Assembly (NCBI GenBank): GCA_023145375.1
Contig: JAGLDY010000001.1
Span: 1-59,163 of the forward strand
Length of the DNA: 59,163 nt
Direction of reading: 5' to 3'
Source of the DNA: Candidatus Sabulitectum sp.
Lineage (GTDB): Bacteria > Fermentibacterota > Fermentibacteria > Fermentibacterales > JCC-6
Shown: positions 48,544 to 57,994 of the stretch, in pieces
How the letters are laid out: each line of letters starts with the position of its first letter
How positions within the stretch are numbered: the first letter of the stretch is position 1
Notes under the pieces: model-generated
What the model was told of the DNA's origin: nothing
The model's database searches: none
Seen by the model: the letters and a program-made list of their open reading frames with translations, nothing else
Program-made: the position numbers and the translations under genes

Positions 48544-49776
48544 CTAATCTAAAACATCTTCCGCAGAATTGGGAAGCCCACTGACCCAGCCCTGTGAAAC
48601 AGATTCGTTGATAGCCTCCCCGACAACATAAAAAGAACCTGTAATCACCATGGGTTTGTTGCCTGCAATTTCTCTGCACCTTGCCACTGCATTACCTATT
48701 TCATTCTGTACTTCAACCTGAAAACCCTCCTGCTTCATGTGAACCGCCAGTTCTTTCGCTGTGAGTTTTCTTTCACTTTCTGGTGTGGTAACTACCACAG
48801 GTCCAGCCACTCCCTTGAGCAGTTCAACCATTCTGCGCCAGGGTTTGTCATTCAAGAAACCTACAACCATAGGAACGGGTTGGCCCCAGGGCTTTATGTA
48901 CTTCACAAGGGCTTCCATTGACTGGGGGTTGTGGGCCACATCAAACAGGATAGAAGGAGTGCCCCTGCGATGATCAAGTCTACCCGGCCAGCGCAATGAA
49001 GTACATGTTCTGCTGTAGGCAGATTCAATTTCATTGTGAGTTCTACCGAAAAGTTCAAAGGCCGCAGTGCAGGCAAGAGAGCCATTGCTGAGCTGATGAG
49101 CACCTGGCAGAGGACTTGTGTGCACAGGCACTGGAAGAACACGCTTCAGTTTTTCCCGGGCAACAGTTTCCAGGATGACCTTTTCCACTTCCGGGGTTTG
49201 AGATGCTGCGATTAGTATCGTTCCAGGAGATGCGATTGCCACCTTCTCCGCCGCGATCTTCTCCCGTGTGTCTCCCAGGATCCGGCTGTGCTCTACTCTC
49301 ACACCGGTGAATATCGTTCCCATGCCGTCATAAGTTCTGGTGGCGTCAAGCCTTCCCCCCAGCCCGGCCTCGGAAGCCACCCACTGCACGCCCTGTGAGG
49401 CGAAGTACCAGGCTGCCATTGCTGTGGTGATCTCGAAGAAAGTAGCTGAATGTCCTCGGATGATGTGTCTGTTGTCCGTAATAAACTCAGCCACAGCATC
49501 TTCAGGGATACACTTGTCATTAACCGCTATTCTCTCACGGTAATGAAGCAGATGAGGCGAGGTGCCGCGGCCGCATGATATGCCCAGATTCTTTGCGATC
49601 TCGGAAAGTATTGCGGTTGTACTGCCCTTGCCGTTGGTACCCACAATATGGACAGTCTTAAAAGCTCTTTCAGGATGACCTATTTCCGCCATCATTGCCA
49701 GCATTCTCTCCAAGCCGTACTTCATACCCATTCGCCGCCTGCTGAAAAGCCACTTCTCAGCCTCCCTGTAATTCAC
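48544..49776 (-). CDS. folC: Folylpolyglutamate/dihydrofolate synthase
   Basis: 410 residues. ATP-binding P-loop VGTNGKGSTTAIL near residue 46-58, SPHLLHYRERI, EAGLGGRLDATRT, LRWPGRLDHRRG and FDVAHNPQSMEAL are FolC motifs. It adds glutamate to folates and may also make dihydrofolate. Overlaps the upstream fusion gene by four bases. Confidence 0.95.
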   Translation of the reverse strand: MNYREAEKWLFSRRRMGMKYGLERMLAMMAEIGHPERAFKTVHIVGTNGKGSTTAILSEIAKNLGISCGRGTSPHLLHYRERIAVNDKCIPEDAVAEFITDNRHIIRGHSATFFEITTAMAAWYFASQGVQWVASEAGLGGRLDATRTYDGMGTIFTGVRVEHSRILGDTREKIAAEKVAIASPGTILIAASQTPEVEKVILETVAREKLKRVLPVPVHTSPLPGAHQLSNGSLACTAAFELFGRTHNEIESAYSRTCTSLRWPGRLDHRRGTPSILFDVAHNPQSMEALVKYIKPWGQPVPMVVGFLNDKPWRRMVELLKGVAGPVVVTTPESERKLTAKELAVHMKQEGFQVEVQNEIGNAVARCREIAGNKPMVITGSFYVVGEAINESVSQGWVSGLPNSAEDVLD

Positions 49777-50990
49777 TTTGACAACCTTTTAAGAAGCTGG
49801 ATAAAAGAGTCTTCCTGTTTTTCTCTGACTGTGTTCTGGGCGGAAAGAACCTCATCATGACAAACGGACTCTCCACTATCCACGGCATTTGTAATAAGTG
49901 CCAGCGCAAGAACCCTGCATCCCATGGACCTTAGTGCCAATGCTTCCTGCACAGTTGACATAGATACGGCGGACGCTCCACTTTCCCGAATTAAAGCCAC
50001 CTCTGCCGCAGTCTCATAGGCAGGGCCGGAAACAGATGCAAACACTCCCCTTCGGCAATTCTTCATACACTTCCCGGCTATCTCCTGAAGTTGCAGAGAA
50101 TAAACACTGTGCCCGGTAGAATGCTCCGGCGGATCGGGAATACAACCGGAAAAATTGATATGGTCGGTGAAGATCATGGCATCACCCACAGAATAGTCAG
50201 GATCAACTGCTCCTGAAGAGCTGGTGAGAACCCAGGTTCCGACACCAAGTGCTGCAAGAGCAGCTGGAAGAAGGGTTATTTCTCTGCCGGAATAGCCTTG
50301 ATAGTGATGTCTTCTTCCCATTACAAATATGATTCTGCCATCTTTGCTGGTTTGCAGAGTATGGGAATGACCTTCAACAGCCTCACCTGCCATAGATGGA
50401 ATCTCAGAAAAAGGTATGGATTGTCCAATGCCGAAAGGTTCCGTTGCCCATCCAATGCCGGAGCCAAGGATAACTCCCAACCGGGGAATTCTGTTAAGAC
50501 GGTTATTTAGATACAGTGATGTATTCAGAGTGTGTACAAGCGGAACAAGGGGTTTCTCCATGAAAATCCCGTTTTCACCCTCTCCGTAAAAATCCGGGAG
50601 AGTTTTCTGAACAGTGAAACCGGAATTGCCGTAGAACTCAATGGCAGGACTGTTCTCAGTACGGACCTCAAGCACTGTTCTTTCAGCCTCCATATGTCTA
50701 CCCCAGTAAAGAGCGGAGCCCAGAAGATCCCCGGCAATTCCCCTTCTTCTCTGCTCCGGATGAACGCACAGACTGATAACATGAAGTGTACCAGGTTCAG
50801 AAATTGTGGCTGAAATGTATCCTACAGCAGAACCATCCACAAAAGCACCAATGGTGTAGAGAACAGGATCCCTCTGGATCAAAGCCTTTATCTCCTGGAG
50901 ATCCCAGGGGCTGGGGAAGCAGATCTGCTCAAGCAGGAACAGAGAATCAGCATCATCAAGAGATGGGCGGTAATACTCTACATTGTCCAT
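49773..50990 (-). CDS. RimI-type N-acetyltransferase fused to purine nucleoside phosphorylase
   Basis: 405 residues. Residues 1-150 are a RimI-like GNAT domain (ICFPSPWD, HVISLCVHPEQRRRGIAGDL, VLEVRTENSPAIEFYGNSGF) that in E. coli acetylates ribosomal protein S18. From about 165 a PNP/MTAP-class domain follows: LGVILGSGIGW, GRRHHYQGYS, SGPAYETAAEVALIRESGA, SMSTVQEAL, LITNAVDSGESVCH, with the substrate residues Glu, Met and Asn of trimeric PNPs. RimI is commonly encoded beside TsaB/TsaE, but the PNP fusion is unusual. Overlaps both neighbours. Confidence 0.92.
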   Translation of the reverse strand: MDNVEYYRPSLDDADSLFLLEQICFPSPWDLQEIKALIQRDPVLYTIGAFVDGSAVGYISATISEPGTLHVISLCVHPEQRRRGIAGDLLGSALYWGRHMEAERTVLEVRTENSPAIEFYGNSGFTVQKTLPDFYGEGENGIFMEKPLVPLVHTLNTSLYLNNRLNRIPRLGVILGSGIGWATEPFGIGQSIPFSEIPSMAGEAVEGHSHTLQTSKDGRIIFVMGRRHHYQGYSGREITLLPAALAALGVGTWVLTSSSGAVDPDYSVGDAMIFTDHINFSGCIPDPPEHSTGHSVYSLQLQEIAGKCMKNCRRGVFASVSGPAYETAAEVALIRESGASAVSMSTVQEALALRSMGCRVLALALITNAVDSGESVCHDEVLSAQNTVREKQEDSFIQLLKRLSK

Positions 50991-51643
50991 TATGGATGGA
51001 TCCTCTGGTTGAACTCACGGAGATACAACGGTTCAATTTCGTTGTCAAAACCATTCTTTTCAGCAAGAGCACAGGCACAGGATGCAACAAATGAAGACCG
51101 GGGAATATCCAGAAGTGTATTTGCCCAGTTAAGTCCCGGGCATTTGATCTCACTTCTTCCGGAACCTGATGCCGAGAATACTCCAGTAGATATCAGCTTC
51201 TCTAATTTCTCTGCAGAATAAAGAGATTGCTGGATAATCTCTTCAGAAAGAGGATCCGGCGATGAAAAACCACCGGCAAACACCTCTCCGGTTCGTGCTC
51301 TAATACATGCCAGAACAGGTCCTTCCGGCAGGGATGCCGCAATAACCCTGAGCGTTGATATCCCCTTCACCGGAACCTTCCAGCCTGCTGAAAGACCAAG
51401 CACTGTTGAAAGTCCTATCCTGAGACCGGTGTATGAACCTGGTCCAAGGGAAACGCCTATTCCGGAAAGATCCTTTCCTGAAATACCTGACTCTTTAAGT
51501 GCTTCTTCCACTGCAGGAAGAATTCTTTCCGAATGAAAACCGGTAACGGGAAGAATGGATTCTGCCAGCAGTAATCCATCTTTAACAAGAGCTACTCCAC
51601 CCATTGATGAGGTTGTGTCAATACCCAGCCATATTCCATTCAA
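50990..51643 (-). CDS. tsaB: tRNA threonylcarbamoyladenosine biosynthesis protein TsaB
   Basis: 217 residues from TTG 51643, which has AGGAG upstream; a longer frame to 51676 lies inside tsaE. Motifs GIDTTSSMGGVALV, HSERILPAVEEAL and VSLGPGSYTGLRIGLSTVLGL are diagnostic. TsaB is the scaffold for TsaD and TsaE in t6A37 synthesis. TsaD is not in the window. The start overlaps the tsaE end. Confidence 0.95.
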   Translation of the reverse strand: MNGIWLGIDTTSSMGGVALVKDGLLLAESILPVTGFHSERILPAVEEALKESGISGKDLSGIGVSLGPGSYTGLRIGLSTVLGLSAGWKVPVKGISTLRVIAASLPEGPVLACIRARTGEVFAGGFSSPDPLSEEIIQQSLYSAEKLEKLISTGVFSASGSGRSEIKCPGLNWANTLLDIPRSSFVASCACALAEKNGFDNEIEPLYLREFNQRIHP

Positions 51644-52055
51644 CCTGTACTCTCCTGCTATGTGGTGAACCTCCATTGGAGATCAAAACAGTGCATCCGT
51701 ATCTTTTCCTGAAATCGTCAATACGCTCCGGCCATTCAACCAGTACAACAGCATCCGAATCCAGTATTTCCTCAAACCCGAGCATAAGTAATTCTTCCTT
51801 TGAGCCTTCCAGCCGGTAGAGATCCATGTGATGTACCTCCAAACCCATCTCACTGATACTATAAACAGAATCCATGATAAAGGTGGGGCTGGGGATGGCA
51901 CCTGTAACCCCGAGAGCGCGGATGAATGCCCTGGCAAATGTGGATTTTCCCGCACCCAGAGAACCGGAAAGAAAGAATCTGTCACCATGCTTAACCGACC
52001 GGGCAAGTTCACCAGCCAGGCTTTCAAGACCGGACACATCAAGCTCTTCCATCAT
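51618..52055 (-). CDS. tsaE: tRNA threonylcarbamoyladenosine biosynthesis protein TsaE
   Basis: 145 residues from ATG 52055, overlapping the porX-like stop (ATGA); the longer frame to 52088 is less likely. P-loop SGSLGAGKSTFARAFIRALG, SPTFIMDSVY and HHMDLYRLEG are the TsaE signature. It is the ATPase of the t6A complex. Confidence 0.95.
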   Translation of the reverse strand: MMEELDVSGLESLAGELARSVKHGDRFFLSGSLGAGKSTFARAFIRALGVTGAIPSPTFIMDSVYSISEMGLEVHHMDLYRLEGSKEELLMLGFEEILDSDAVVLVEWPERIDDFRKRYGCTVLISNGGSPHSRRVQVEWNMAGY

Positions 52056-53608
52056 TCTCTGTACTTCTTGGGTCTCAGTACTTCGCATGGAACAAGAGTC
52101 TCCTCCAGAGAAACTCCTCCATGCTGAAATGATCCCTTGAACTTGTACATATCTTCCCGGTTGAAACCACTCTGCATTAGAAGAAAGTCTTCTCTGGCAA
52201 ACAAATATGTCTTTCTCGGATTATCGTCGGGAAGACCCCAGTCTGCAGGGTTATTCACAACAATGGAATGCTTGGGGTCGGAGATCAGAGAGTGGCCGAA
52301 CCGGTATCTGACACTGTGCGACATCCCCCTGGCTCCGCGAACATTGGTTATCCTGTTCGCCTGAGTAGAACCGTGATCGCTGGTTACAACAATAGTAGCA
52401 CCTCTGGCACTGAGCGTCTTTATCATGTCATAGAGGAATGAATGTTCAAACCAGCCCTCTGCAAGTTTTCTGAACGCAGGAACATCAGGCGCAATGTCCC
52501 TTATTAGATCCAGTTCTGACCTGCCGTGGGTAAGGTGATCTATGAAGTTCACCACTATCGCCATAAAACCTTCTTTAAGGAAATGTGAAAGCCCCCGTTT
52601 AATATTCTCGCCTTCCTGGCGGTTAGAAACTTTCACATACACCGCACTCTTATCACTTCGCCAGCCCAGTCGGCCAAGGGCATCACTCAGGAGTAACTGC
52701 TCGTATGAATTCAGGCCGGGACACCCGTACTCTTCGACCCAGTGAGTTCTGTAAAACCGCCAGATGTCTCTGGGGACCAGCCCGCTGAAAATTGAATTTC
52801 GACTGTATGGAGTTGCAGATGGCAGTCCTGCGATCATAAACCCCGGTTCTCTGTGATACCAGTGTTCTATGGACTTAGCCATGAGCAACCACTGATCGTG
52901 TCTCATACAGTCAATAACAAGGAAAACTACCTCACCGCTTCCCCGCTGAAGTTCCGGGATAACTTTCCTTGCAAGAACGTTGTGAGCCATAAGCGGGGCA
53001 GACTCCGGCGCGGCAAGCCAGTTGGGGTAGTTCCTCTCGATGAACCGGGAAAATCCCATTTCCACCTGGTCCAGCCCTCCACCCTGAATCCCCTGAAGTT
53101 TCTGATCAAGCTCACCTTTCAGGTTGACATCCTTTTCCATCCACGAGTGATAAAGGTGGGTCCAATCAGAAAGATCGTTGTCCCGGCTGTGGCGGATCCT
53201 CTCAGTTTCGGAGACAACCTCACTGGCCGCTTTTTCTATCTTAAGCCTGCCGGACTCCAGAAGTCTCTTTACCACAAGAAGGATCTGACTGGGATTTACC
53301 GGTTTTGTAAGGAAGTCAGCAATGGTTCCAGCAAGGGCTTTGTCCATCAATTCTTCTTCCTCGCTCTGGGTAACCATAACCACAGGAAGGTCATCATAGC
53401 TCTTGCGGATCTCGTGAACAGTTTCCAACCCGTCCATTCCCACCATCATCTGATCCATAAGAACAAGATCAACCCGCATACTCTTCAGTATTTCAAGAGC
53501 TTCCCGGCCACTGCTGGCAGGAACAACCTCATAGCTCCTTCTTTGCAGGAATCTTATGTGTGCCTGAAGGTGTTCTATTTCATCATCCACCCAGAGTATG
53601 GTTATCAC
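52052..53608 (-). CDS. porX: PorX-type response regulator with PglZ domain
   Basis: 518 residues from GTG 53608 (AAGGAGG five bases upstream). The receiver domain (ITILWVDDEIEHLQAHI, phosphoacceptor near residue 54 of the longer frame in VLMDQMMVGMDG, MVTQSEEE) is followed from about 205 by a PglZ alkaline-phosphatase-like domain (VVFLVIDCMRHDQWL, GLPSATPYSRNSIFSGL, FIDHLTHGRSEL, VVTSDHGSTQANR). This is PorX, regulator of type IX secretion; PglZ hydrolyses cyclic and linear oligonucleotides in Porphyromonas. The T9SS tails at 29978-30995 fit this. Confidence 0.92.
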   Translation of the reverse strand: MITILWVDDEIEHLQAHIRFLQRRSYEVVPASSGREALEILKSMRVDLVLMDQMMVGMDGLETVHEIRKSYDDLPVVMVTQSEEEELMDKALAGTIADFLTKPVNPSQILLVVKRLLESGRLKIEKAASEVVSETERIRHSRDNDLSDWTHLYHSWMEKDVNLKGELDQKLQGIQGGGLDQVEMGFSRFIERNYPNWLAAPESAPLMAHNVLARKVIPELQRGSGEVVFLVIDCMRHDQWLLMAKSIEHWYHREPGFMIAGLPSATPYSRNSIFSGLVPRDIWRFYRTHWVEEYGCPGLNSYEQLLLSDALGRLGWRSDKSAVYVKVSNRQEGENIKRGLSHFLKEGFMAIVVNFIDHLTHGRSELDLIRDIAPDVPAFRKLAEGWFEHSFLYDMIKTLSARGATIVVTSDHGSTQANRITNVRGARGMSHSVRYRFGHSLISDPKHSIVVNNPADWGLPDDNPRKTYLFAREDFLLMQSGFNREDMYKFKGSFQHGGVSLEETLVPCEVLRPKKYRE

Positions 53609-54974
53609 TGCCACCTCCTTCTTTCAGAGGGAGAAGTATGCTGAACACCGTACCTACATCCGGAGTGCTGGAAAGCAGTCTGATGGATCCGTTGTGGTAT
53701 TCTTCGATAATTCGTCTGGCAAGGGAGAGACCAAGCCCCCACCCGCCTTTTCTGGTGGTGAAACCAGCCTGGAATATCTTTCCCTGATCTCCGTATGGAA
53801 TTCCACGCCCATTATCAGAAACCCTTACCTCAACTTCATTAGCACCGAAAGAGGTGTACTCGCAACTCACCGTAACTTTCCCTCCGTCAGAACTACCAGC
53901 GCAGGATGCAACTGCATTCTTTATGAGATTCTCTACGACCCAGCTAAGCAGAACCGAATTACCACTAACCGTATACTCTCTTCCACTCTGCTCCAGTTCA
54001 AGAACTACCCCGTGACCTAAAAGCCCTTTTCTTGCATTGAAATAATCAACGACCCCGGAGACTGTTCTCTCAATGCTAACAGGTTTTAACTTGGGTCGCC
54101 TTCCCATCTGGCCATATCTCTGGGCAATACTGTTAAGCCTGTCGACATCCGCACCCATGTGTTTCAAAGCATCTTTAAGTTCAAGAGAGTCTGACAGATC
54201 CTGGTCATCTTTGATAAGTTCGATCCAACCCATGAGCGAGGAAAGAGGGGTACTTATCTGGTGGGCCGTTTCCCTGGCAAATCCCACCCAGGACATCTCC
54301 TTATCCCTGGAAACCTCTGATCGGAGAAAGATAAACACAACAGCCGCAATGAGAAGAAGCAAAGCAAGTTCCAGGAACGGTATCAATCTCATCTCTTCAT
54401 TAAGAGAAGATGTACCGTAAAAAAGATGTCCGATGGTGTCTCCCCTTGCCACCAGGGGAATAGGTTCATTCTCCTCACCAAGAAGCCCCATCATTTTTCT
54501 GAGTTCTATCATACGCTCAGGAGGAGGATCCTCGACGACTTCACCGTTAACTATCTGAGGGTTGTTATCCTCATCGGCAAAAATGGTTGGAAAATCCAGT
54601 CGATGGACAAGGTCAGCAAAAAGCCTTCTGGTGAAATCCACCGCCTCCACTCTCTCCTCTGGAAGAAGCCTTTCGGTGTGGATAAACAGAGTAGTTTCAC
54701 TGCAAGCCGGGCAGGCAAGAGACTCACTTTCCACGGAAATGTCTGATCTGAAAATAGGATAACCGCATACAGTACAGGACATTATTCCTGAGTCATCACC
54801 GACAATACTTAACGGGTACTGCACACCGGCCCAAAGCCAGGCGATTGTTTCGCAGTCCTTTTTGTTGGACCTGTTCAGTCTGTTCACAAGATCATGGGTA
54901 TACCACAGGAACACCCAGATCGTAATACTTGCAAACAGTATGAAGGCTATCCTTCTTCTGAATGTACTATTCAT
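53583..54974 (-). CDS. Sensor histidine kinase with extracytoplasmic Cys4 region
   Basis: 463 residues. TM1 about 9-27 and TM2 about 198-217 enclose a 170-residue sensor. That sensor begins with two CxxC motifs (C67/C70, C88/C91: CTVCGYPIF and CPACSE), a zinc-ribbon-like or redox element. HisKA H-box ETAHQISTPLSSLMGW has the phosphoacceptor at H238, and the ATPase has N, G1 and G2 boxes (NLIKNAVAS, DNGRGIPYG, GWGLGLSL). It overlaps the porX-like gene by about 26 bases, making it the probable PorY-type partner kinase. Confidence 0.9.
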   Translation of the reverse strand: MNSTFRRRIAFILFASITIWVFLWYTHDLVNRLNRSNKKDCETIAWLWAGVQYPLSIVGDDSGIMSCTVCGYPIFRSDISVESESLACPACSETTLFIHTERLLPEERVEAVDFTRRLFADLVHRLDFPTIFADEDNNPQIVNGEVVEDPPPERMIELRKMMGLLGEENEPIPLVARGDTIGHLFYGTSSLNEEMRLIPFLELALLLLIAAVVFIFLRSEVSRDKEMSWVGFARETAHQISTPLSSLMGWIELIKDDQDLSDSLELKDALKHMGADVDRLNSIAQRYGQMGRRPKLKPVSIERTVSGVVDYFNARKGLLGHGVVLELEQSGREYTVSGNSVLLSWVVENLIKNAVASCAGSSDGGKVTVSCEYTSFGANEVEVRVSDNGRGIPYGDQGKIFQAGFTTRKGGWGLGLSLARRIIEEYHNGSIRLLSSTPDVGTVFSILLPLKEGGGSDNHTLGG

Positions 54975-56008
54975 TTTATGCTTCCATACAGCGGATATGA
55001 AAATCCCGCATTTTCAACTACTGCCTCACATCCGCTGGGAGGAACGCTGAAACCAAACCTCTGCATATCAATCCCAATCCTGAATGAGAGTCTTATTCTG
55101 CTTCTGATCCTGTTAAGACGAATGGCAGCATGATCACCAAGCAAATATTCTGCCGGGGAACGGGGAATTGCAATAGAAGCTGATGAGGCACTAAGCAGAC
55201 GCTCCATTTGTGGTGCTCCAAGCCCCTCCGAACATCCAGCAGCCAGGACCAGCTCTCCTCCGTCTACCACAACGCTCTCCCAGAGAAACACAGCTTTCAT
55301 TGCCTGATAAAGGCTCACATCAAGGTTATTTCCCGGTCGTACCTCCAGAGAAGCATATCTTTCTGATACTGAAACACCGCAGTTCAATGCAGCAACCTCT
55401 GCAGCCTGAAAGAACGAAGTATCGTAGGGACCACAAAAGAGAGAATCAATTCCATAAACTCCATTCACCATCACTATCTCTGTTCGCTTTGCTAAGAATT
55501 CAGCAGCTTCCATAAGGTCCTCGTGAACCGGATTTCCTTCAAGTCTGCCTGGCTGAGCCTCCAGGGAGCAGGCCAGAAAGTGATTCTGAACAATGGTTTT
55601 TCTGGATGACGCCCCTGGAATAAAAGACTTCCGCCCTCCGGAAAACCCTGCAAAATAATGTGGCTCTACTGTATTCACTGCAAGAACCGGACCTTCCAGC
55701 AACCATCTGTGAACATCAACCTCTGTACCCCTGGAAGTAGTGCCCAAATACATATGAGTTCCATCATCGCATACATTGCTCTCGGCAGTAACATCATCTG
55801 CATAAAGATCACCAAGTATCTTTTTTCTTTCTTCCATTGTTACCGGCCTGTGGGTTCCTGTGGCAAAGAGAAATCTTACTCTGCCTGCAAGAGCCGGGTG
55901 CAAAGCCGACAGTTGTTCCGCCGGGGATGGCCTGGTGCCATCATTCACCACAACCGTGATCACACCATCCATGTTCACCAGTTGCTTCCAAATATCTGAT
56001 ATGGACAT
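54971..56008 (-). CDS. LarA-like nickel-pincer racemase homologue
   Basis: 345 residues, shorter than the usual 410-430. LarA/DUF2088 motifs: VVVNDGTRPSP, FATGTHRPVT, HYFAGFSGGRKSFIPGASS and IVMVNGVYGI, including the His and Lys-type residues near the NPN-cofactor site. LarA isomerises lactate or other 2-hydroxyacids; the LarB, LarC and LarE cofactor enzymes are absent here. Substrate uncertain. AAAGGAAGCC precedes the ATG. It opens the operon with the kinase. Confidence 0.87.
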   Translation of the reverse strand: MSISDIWKQLVNMDGVITVVVNDGTRPSPAEQLSALHPALAGRVRFLFATGTHRPVTMEERKKILGDLYADDVTAESNVCDDGTHMYLGTTSRGTEVDVHRWLLEGPVLAVNTVEPHYFAGFSGGRKSFIPGASSRKTIVQNHFLACSLEAQPGRLEGNPVHEDLMEAAEFLAKRTEIVMVNGVYGIDSLFCGPYDTSFFQAAEVAALNCGVSVSERYASLEVRPGNNLDVSLYQAMKAVFLWESVVVDGGELVLAAGCSEGLGAPQMERLLSASSASIAIPRSPAEYLLGDHAAIRLNRIRSRIRLSFRIGIDMQRFGFSVPPSGCEAVVENAGFSYPLYGSIK

Positions 56009-56104
56009 GGCTTCCTTTACGCAAGCATGGACATTAACAATCTCAGTGGATAGACTACACTTATCAAATCAACAAAGAATATACCCACCATGCGGAGGTT
56101 TAAC

Positions 56105-57994
56105 ATGAGTTTCAGAAAGAGATTCTCACCATTCATTATTTTTGTGTTTATCCTGCTGATCTTCACCGCTGGCATTGCTCTTGCCAGGGCAGGAGGAGGG
56201 GGCAGCTATGGTGGCAGCAGATCCGGTGGTGGCTCCGGCGGGGGAGATGGACTTGGGATCCTGATCTACTTTCTTATCAGGCTTTGCTTTACACACCCGG
56301 CAATAGGAATTCCTCTTCTGATAATAGTGATATGGGTTTCCATAGTCATGAAGAAGAAAAATCTTAAGAAGCAGTACAGCACCATTCAGCAGGCAGGTAA
56401 CCGGAATCTCAATCAAACCCAGGACTCGGTTGCAACGCAGAAGGCTCTGGCTGATCTAAAACTAAGAGATCCGCAATTCACATCTGCCGCACTGATCAAA
56501 AAAACCAGCGATGCCTTCCTTGAGATACAGCAGGCCTGGTCAGATCAGGACCTTTCAAAGGTTAGAAGGTTCATAAGCGACGGAGTCAATGAACGGTTCT
56601 CTCTGCAGATAGAAATGCAGAAGAAACAGGGTATCAGAAACCGAATGGAAGATGTTCAAATTCTTGGCACGGAGATCATATCCATTGAAAGCGACTCACA
56701 CTTCGATTCGATACATCTTAAGATCACTGCAAAGGCAAAGGATACTGATGAGGATATAGCCACAGGCAGGAAGATCAGAGATAACTTCTCAGGGGCTTTT
56801 GTTGAATACTGGAGTTTTCTTAGAAAGCCAGGTGCTCAGACCCTTGCAGGCAAAGGCCTGGTTGAAGGCGTCTGCCCAAATTGCGGAGCACATCTTGAAC
56901 TTTCTGATTCCGGCAAATGCCTCTACTGCGATGCTGTGATAACCAGTGGAGAGTATGACTGGGTGCTCAGCGAGATAACTCAGTCCATAGAATGGAGTAC
57001 TGCAACCAGTCCATCTGCAGTTCCAGGATACGATGAGATGGTGGGGGTTGACCCGGGATTCAATCTTCAAACAATTGAGGATACAGCTTCTGTTATCTTC
57101 TGGAGATACATCAAGAGCTACTTTGAGAACAGTGAAAACCCCGTTCAAAAAGTATCAACGGAGAACTACTCGGATAACCTTGCAAGCAGCCTGAAGAACA
57201 CCAGGGATGAGAATTATCACCTGTTCTTTGCCGATGCCGCAGTGGGAGCTGTAGAGGTTCAGGGTATTACACTTGGAGCTGACTTCGACAGGGTTCAGGT
57301 TCTGGTAAAGTGGTCTGCCAAAAATCAATGGATAGATCATTCCGGCAAAACAAAAGGCGGCGGTCCAAAAACCATCAGACCTCAGATATTTACTCTTCTC
57401 AGGAAACACGGAGTAGCCACTCTTGCTTCCTCTCAGCTTAACAGCGCACACTGTCCTGGATGCGGAGCCCCGTACACAGGTGGAGACAGCGGATCTTGCG
57501 ATTACTGCGGCAGACCTCTGAACGATGGTAGCGGTTCATGGGTACTGGAGTCGATCGGACCATTCAGCACTGCAAGGATCAATGCCGCCGGTATCTCCCC
57601 GGTTGCAGGAACTTCCAATGTTTCTCCGGACATACTTCTCATGGCTATGGCAACCACTATGTATGCAGATGGCAAACTGGACAACGATGAGATGGATATG
57701 CTCAGTTCCTTTGCAACTCACCGCGGTGTTTCCTCAGAACATCTTTCCACTATCATTGCCTCGGTCACCCAGCCGGATACACAACTTCCACGGCCGGCAA
57801 ACACCGCTGAGGCAATGGAAGTTCTCAAGGCCATGGTCAGAATGTCGCTTGCAGACGGAAAGCTGGATGACTCTGAAAAAGCCCTTCTGGAAAACTACGC
57901 AGCCAGCGCAGGTCTTTCAAAGTATGAGGTATCCTCCACTATCGCCAAGCAGAGAAAATCACTCTACAAGGAAGCGAAGAAGTCAGCAAAGTGA
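56105..57994 (+). CDS. Membrane protein with two Tim44-like/zinc-ribbon units and a TerB-like end
   Basis: 629 residues from ATG 56105 (GGAGG six bases upstream). An N-terminal signal/TM is followed by a Gly/Ser-rich stretch and a second TM (IGIPLLIIVIWVSIV). Residues about 125-270 form a Tim44-like domain ending in zinc ribbon 1 (CPNCGAHLE, CLYCD). Residues about 320-485 repeat the plan with ribbon 2 (CPGCGAP, CDYCG). The end (residues 520-629) is TerB-like, with AMATTMYADGKLDNDEMDML and RMSLADGKLDDSEKALLENY. Function unknown; related proteins are membrane-anchored and stress-linked. Confidence 0.87.
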   Translation: MSFRKRFSPFIIFVFILLIFTAGIALARAGGGGSYGGSRSGGGSGGGDGLGILIYFLIRLCFTHPAIGIPLLIIVIWVSIVMKKKNLKKQYSTIQQAGNRNLNQTQDSVATQKALADLKLRDPQFTSAALIKKTSDAFLEIQQAWSDQDLSKVRRFISDGVNERFSLQIEMQKKQGIRNRMEDVQILGTEIISIESDSHFDSIHLKITAKAKDTDEDIATGRKIRDNFSGAFVEYWSFLRKPGAQTLAGKGLVEGVCPNCGAHLELSDSGKCLYCDAVITSGEYDWVLSEITQSIEWSTATSPSAVPGYDEMVGVDPGFNLQTIEDTASVIFWRYIKSYFENSENPVQKVSTENYSDNLASSLKNTRDENYHLFFADAAVGAVEVQGITLGADFDRVQVLVKWSAKNQWIDHSGKTKGGGPKTIRPQIFTLLRKHGVATLASSQLNSAHCPGCGAPYTGGDSGSCDYCGRPLNDGSGSWVLESIGPFSTARINAAGISPVAGTSNVSPDILLMAMATTMYADGKLDNDEMDMLSSFATHRGVSSEHLSTIIASVTQPDTQLPRPANTAEAMEVLKAMVRMSLADGKLDDSEKALLENYAASAGLSKYEVSSTIAKQRKSLYKEAKKSAK

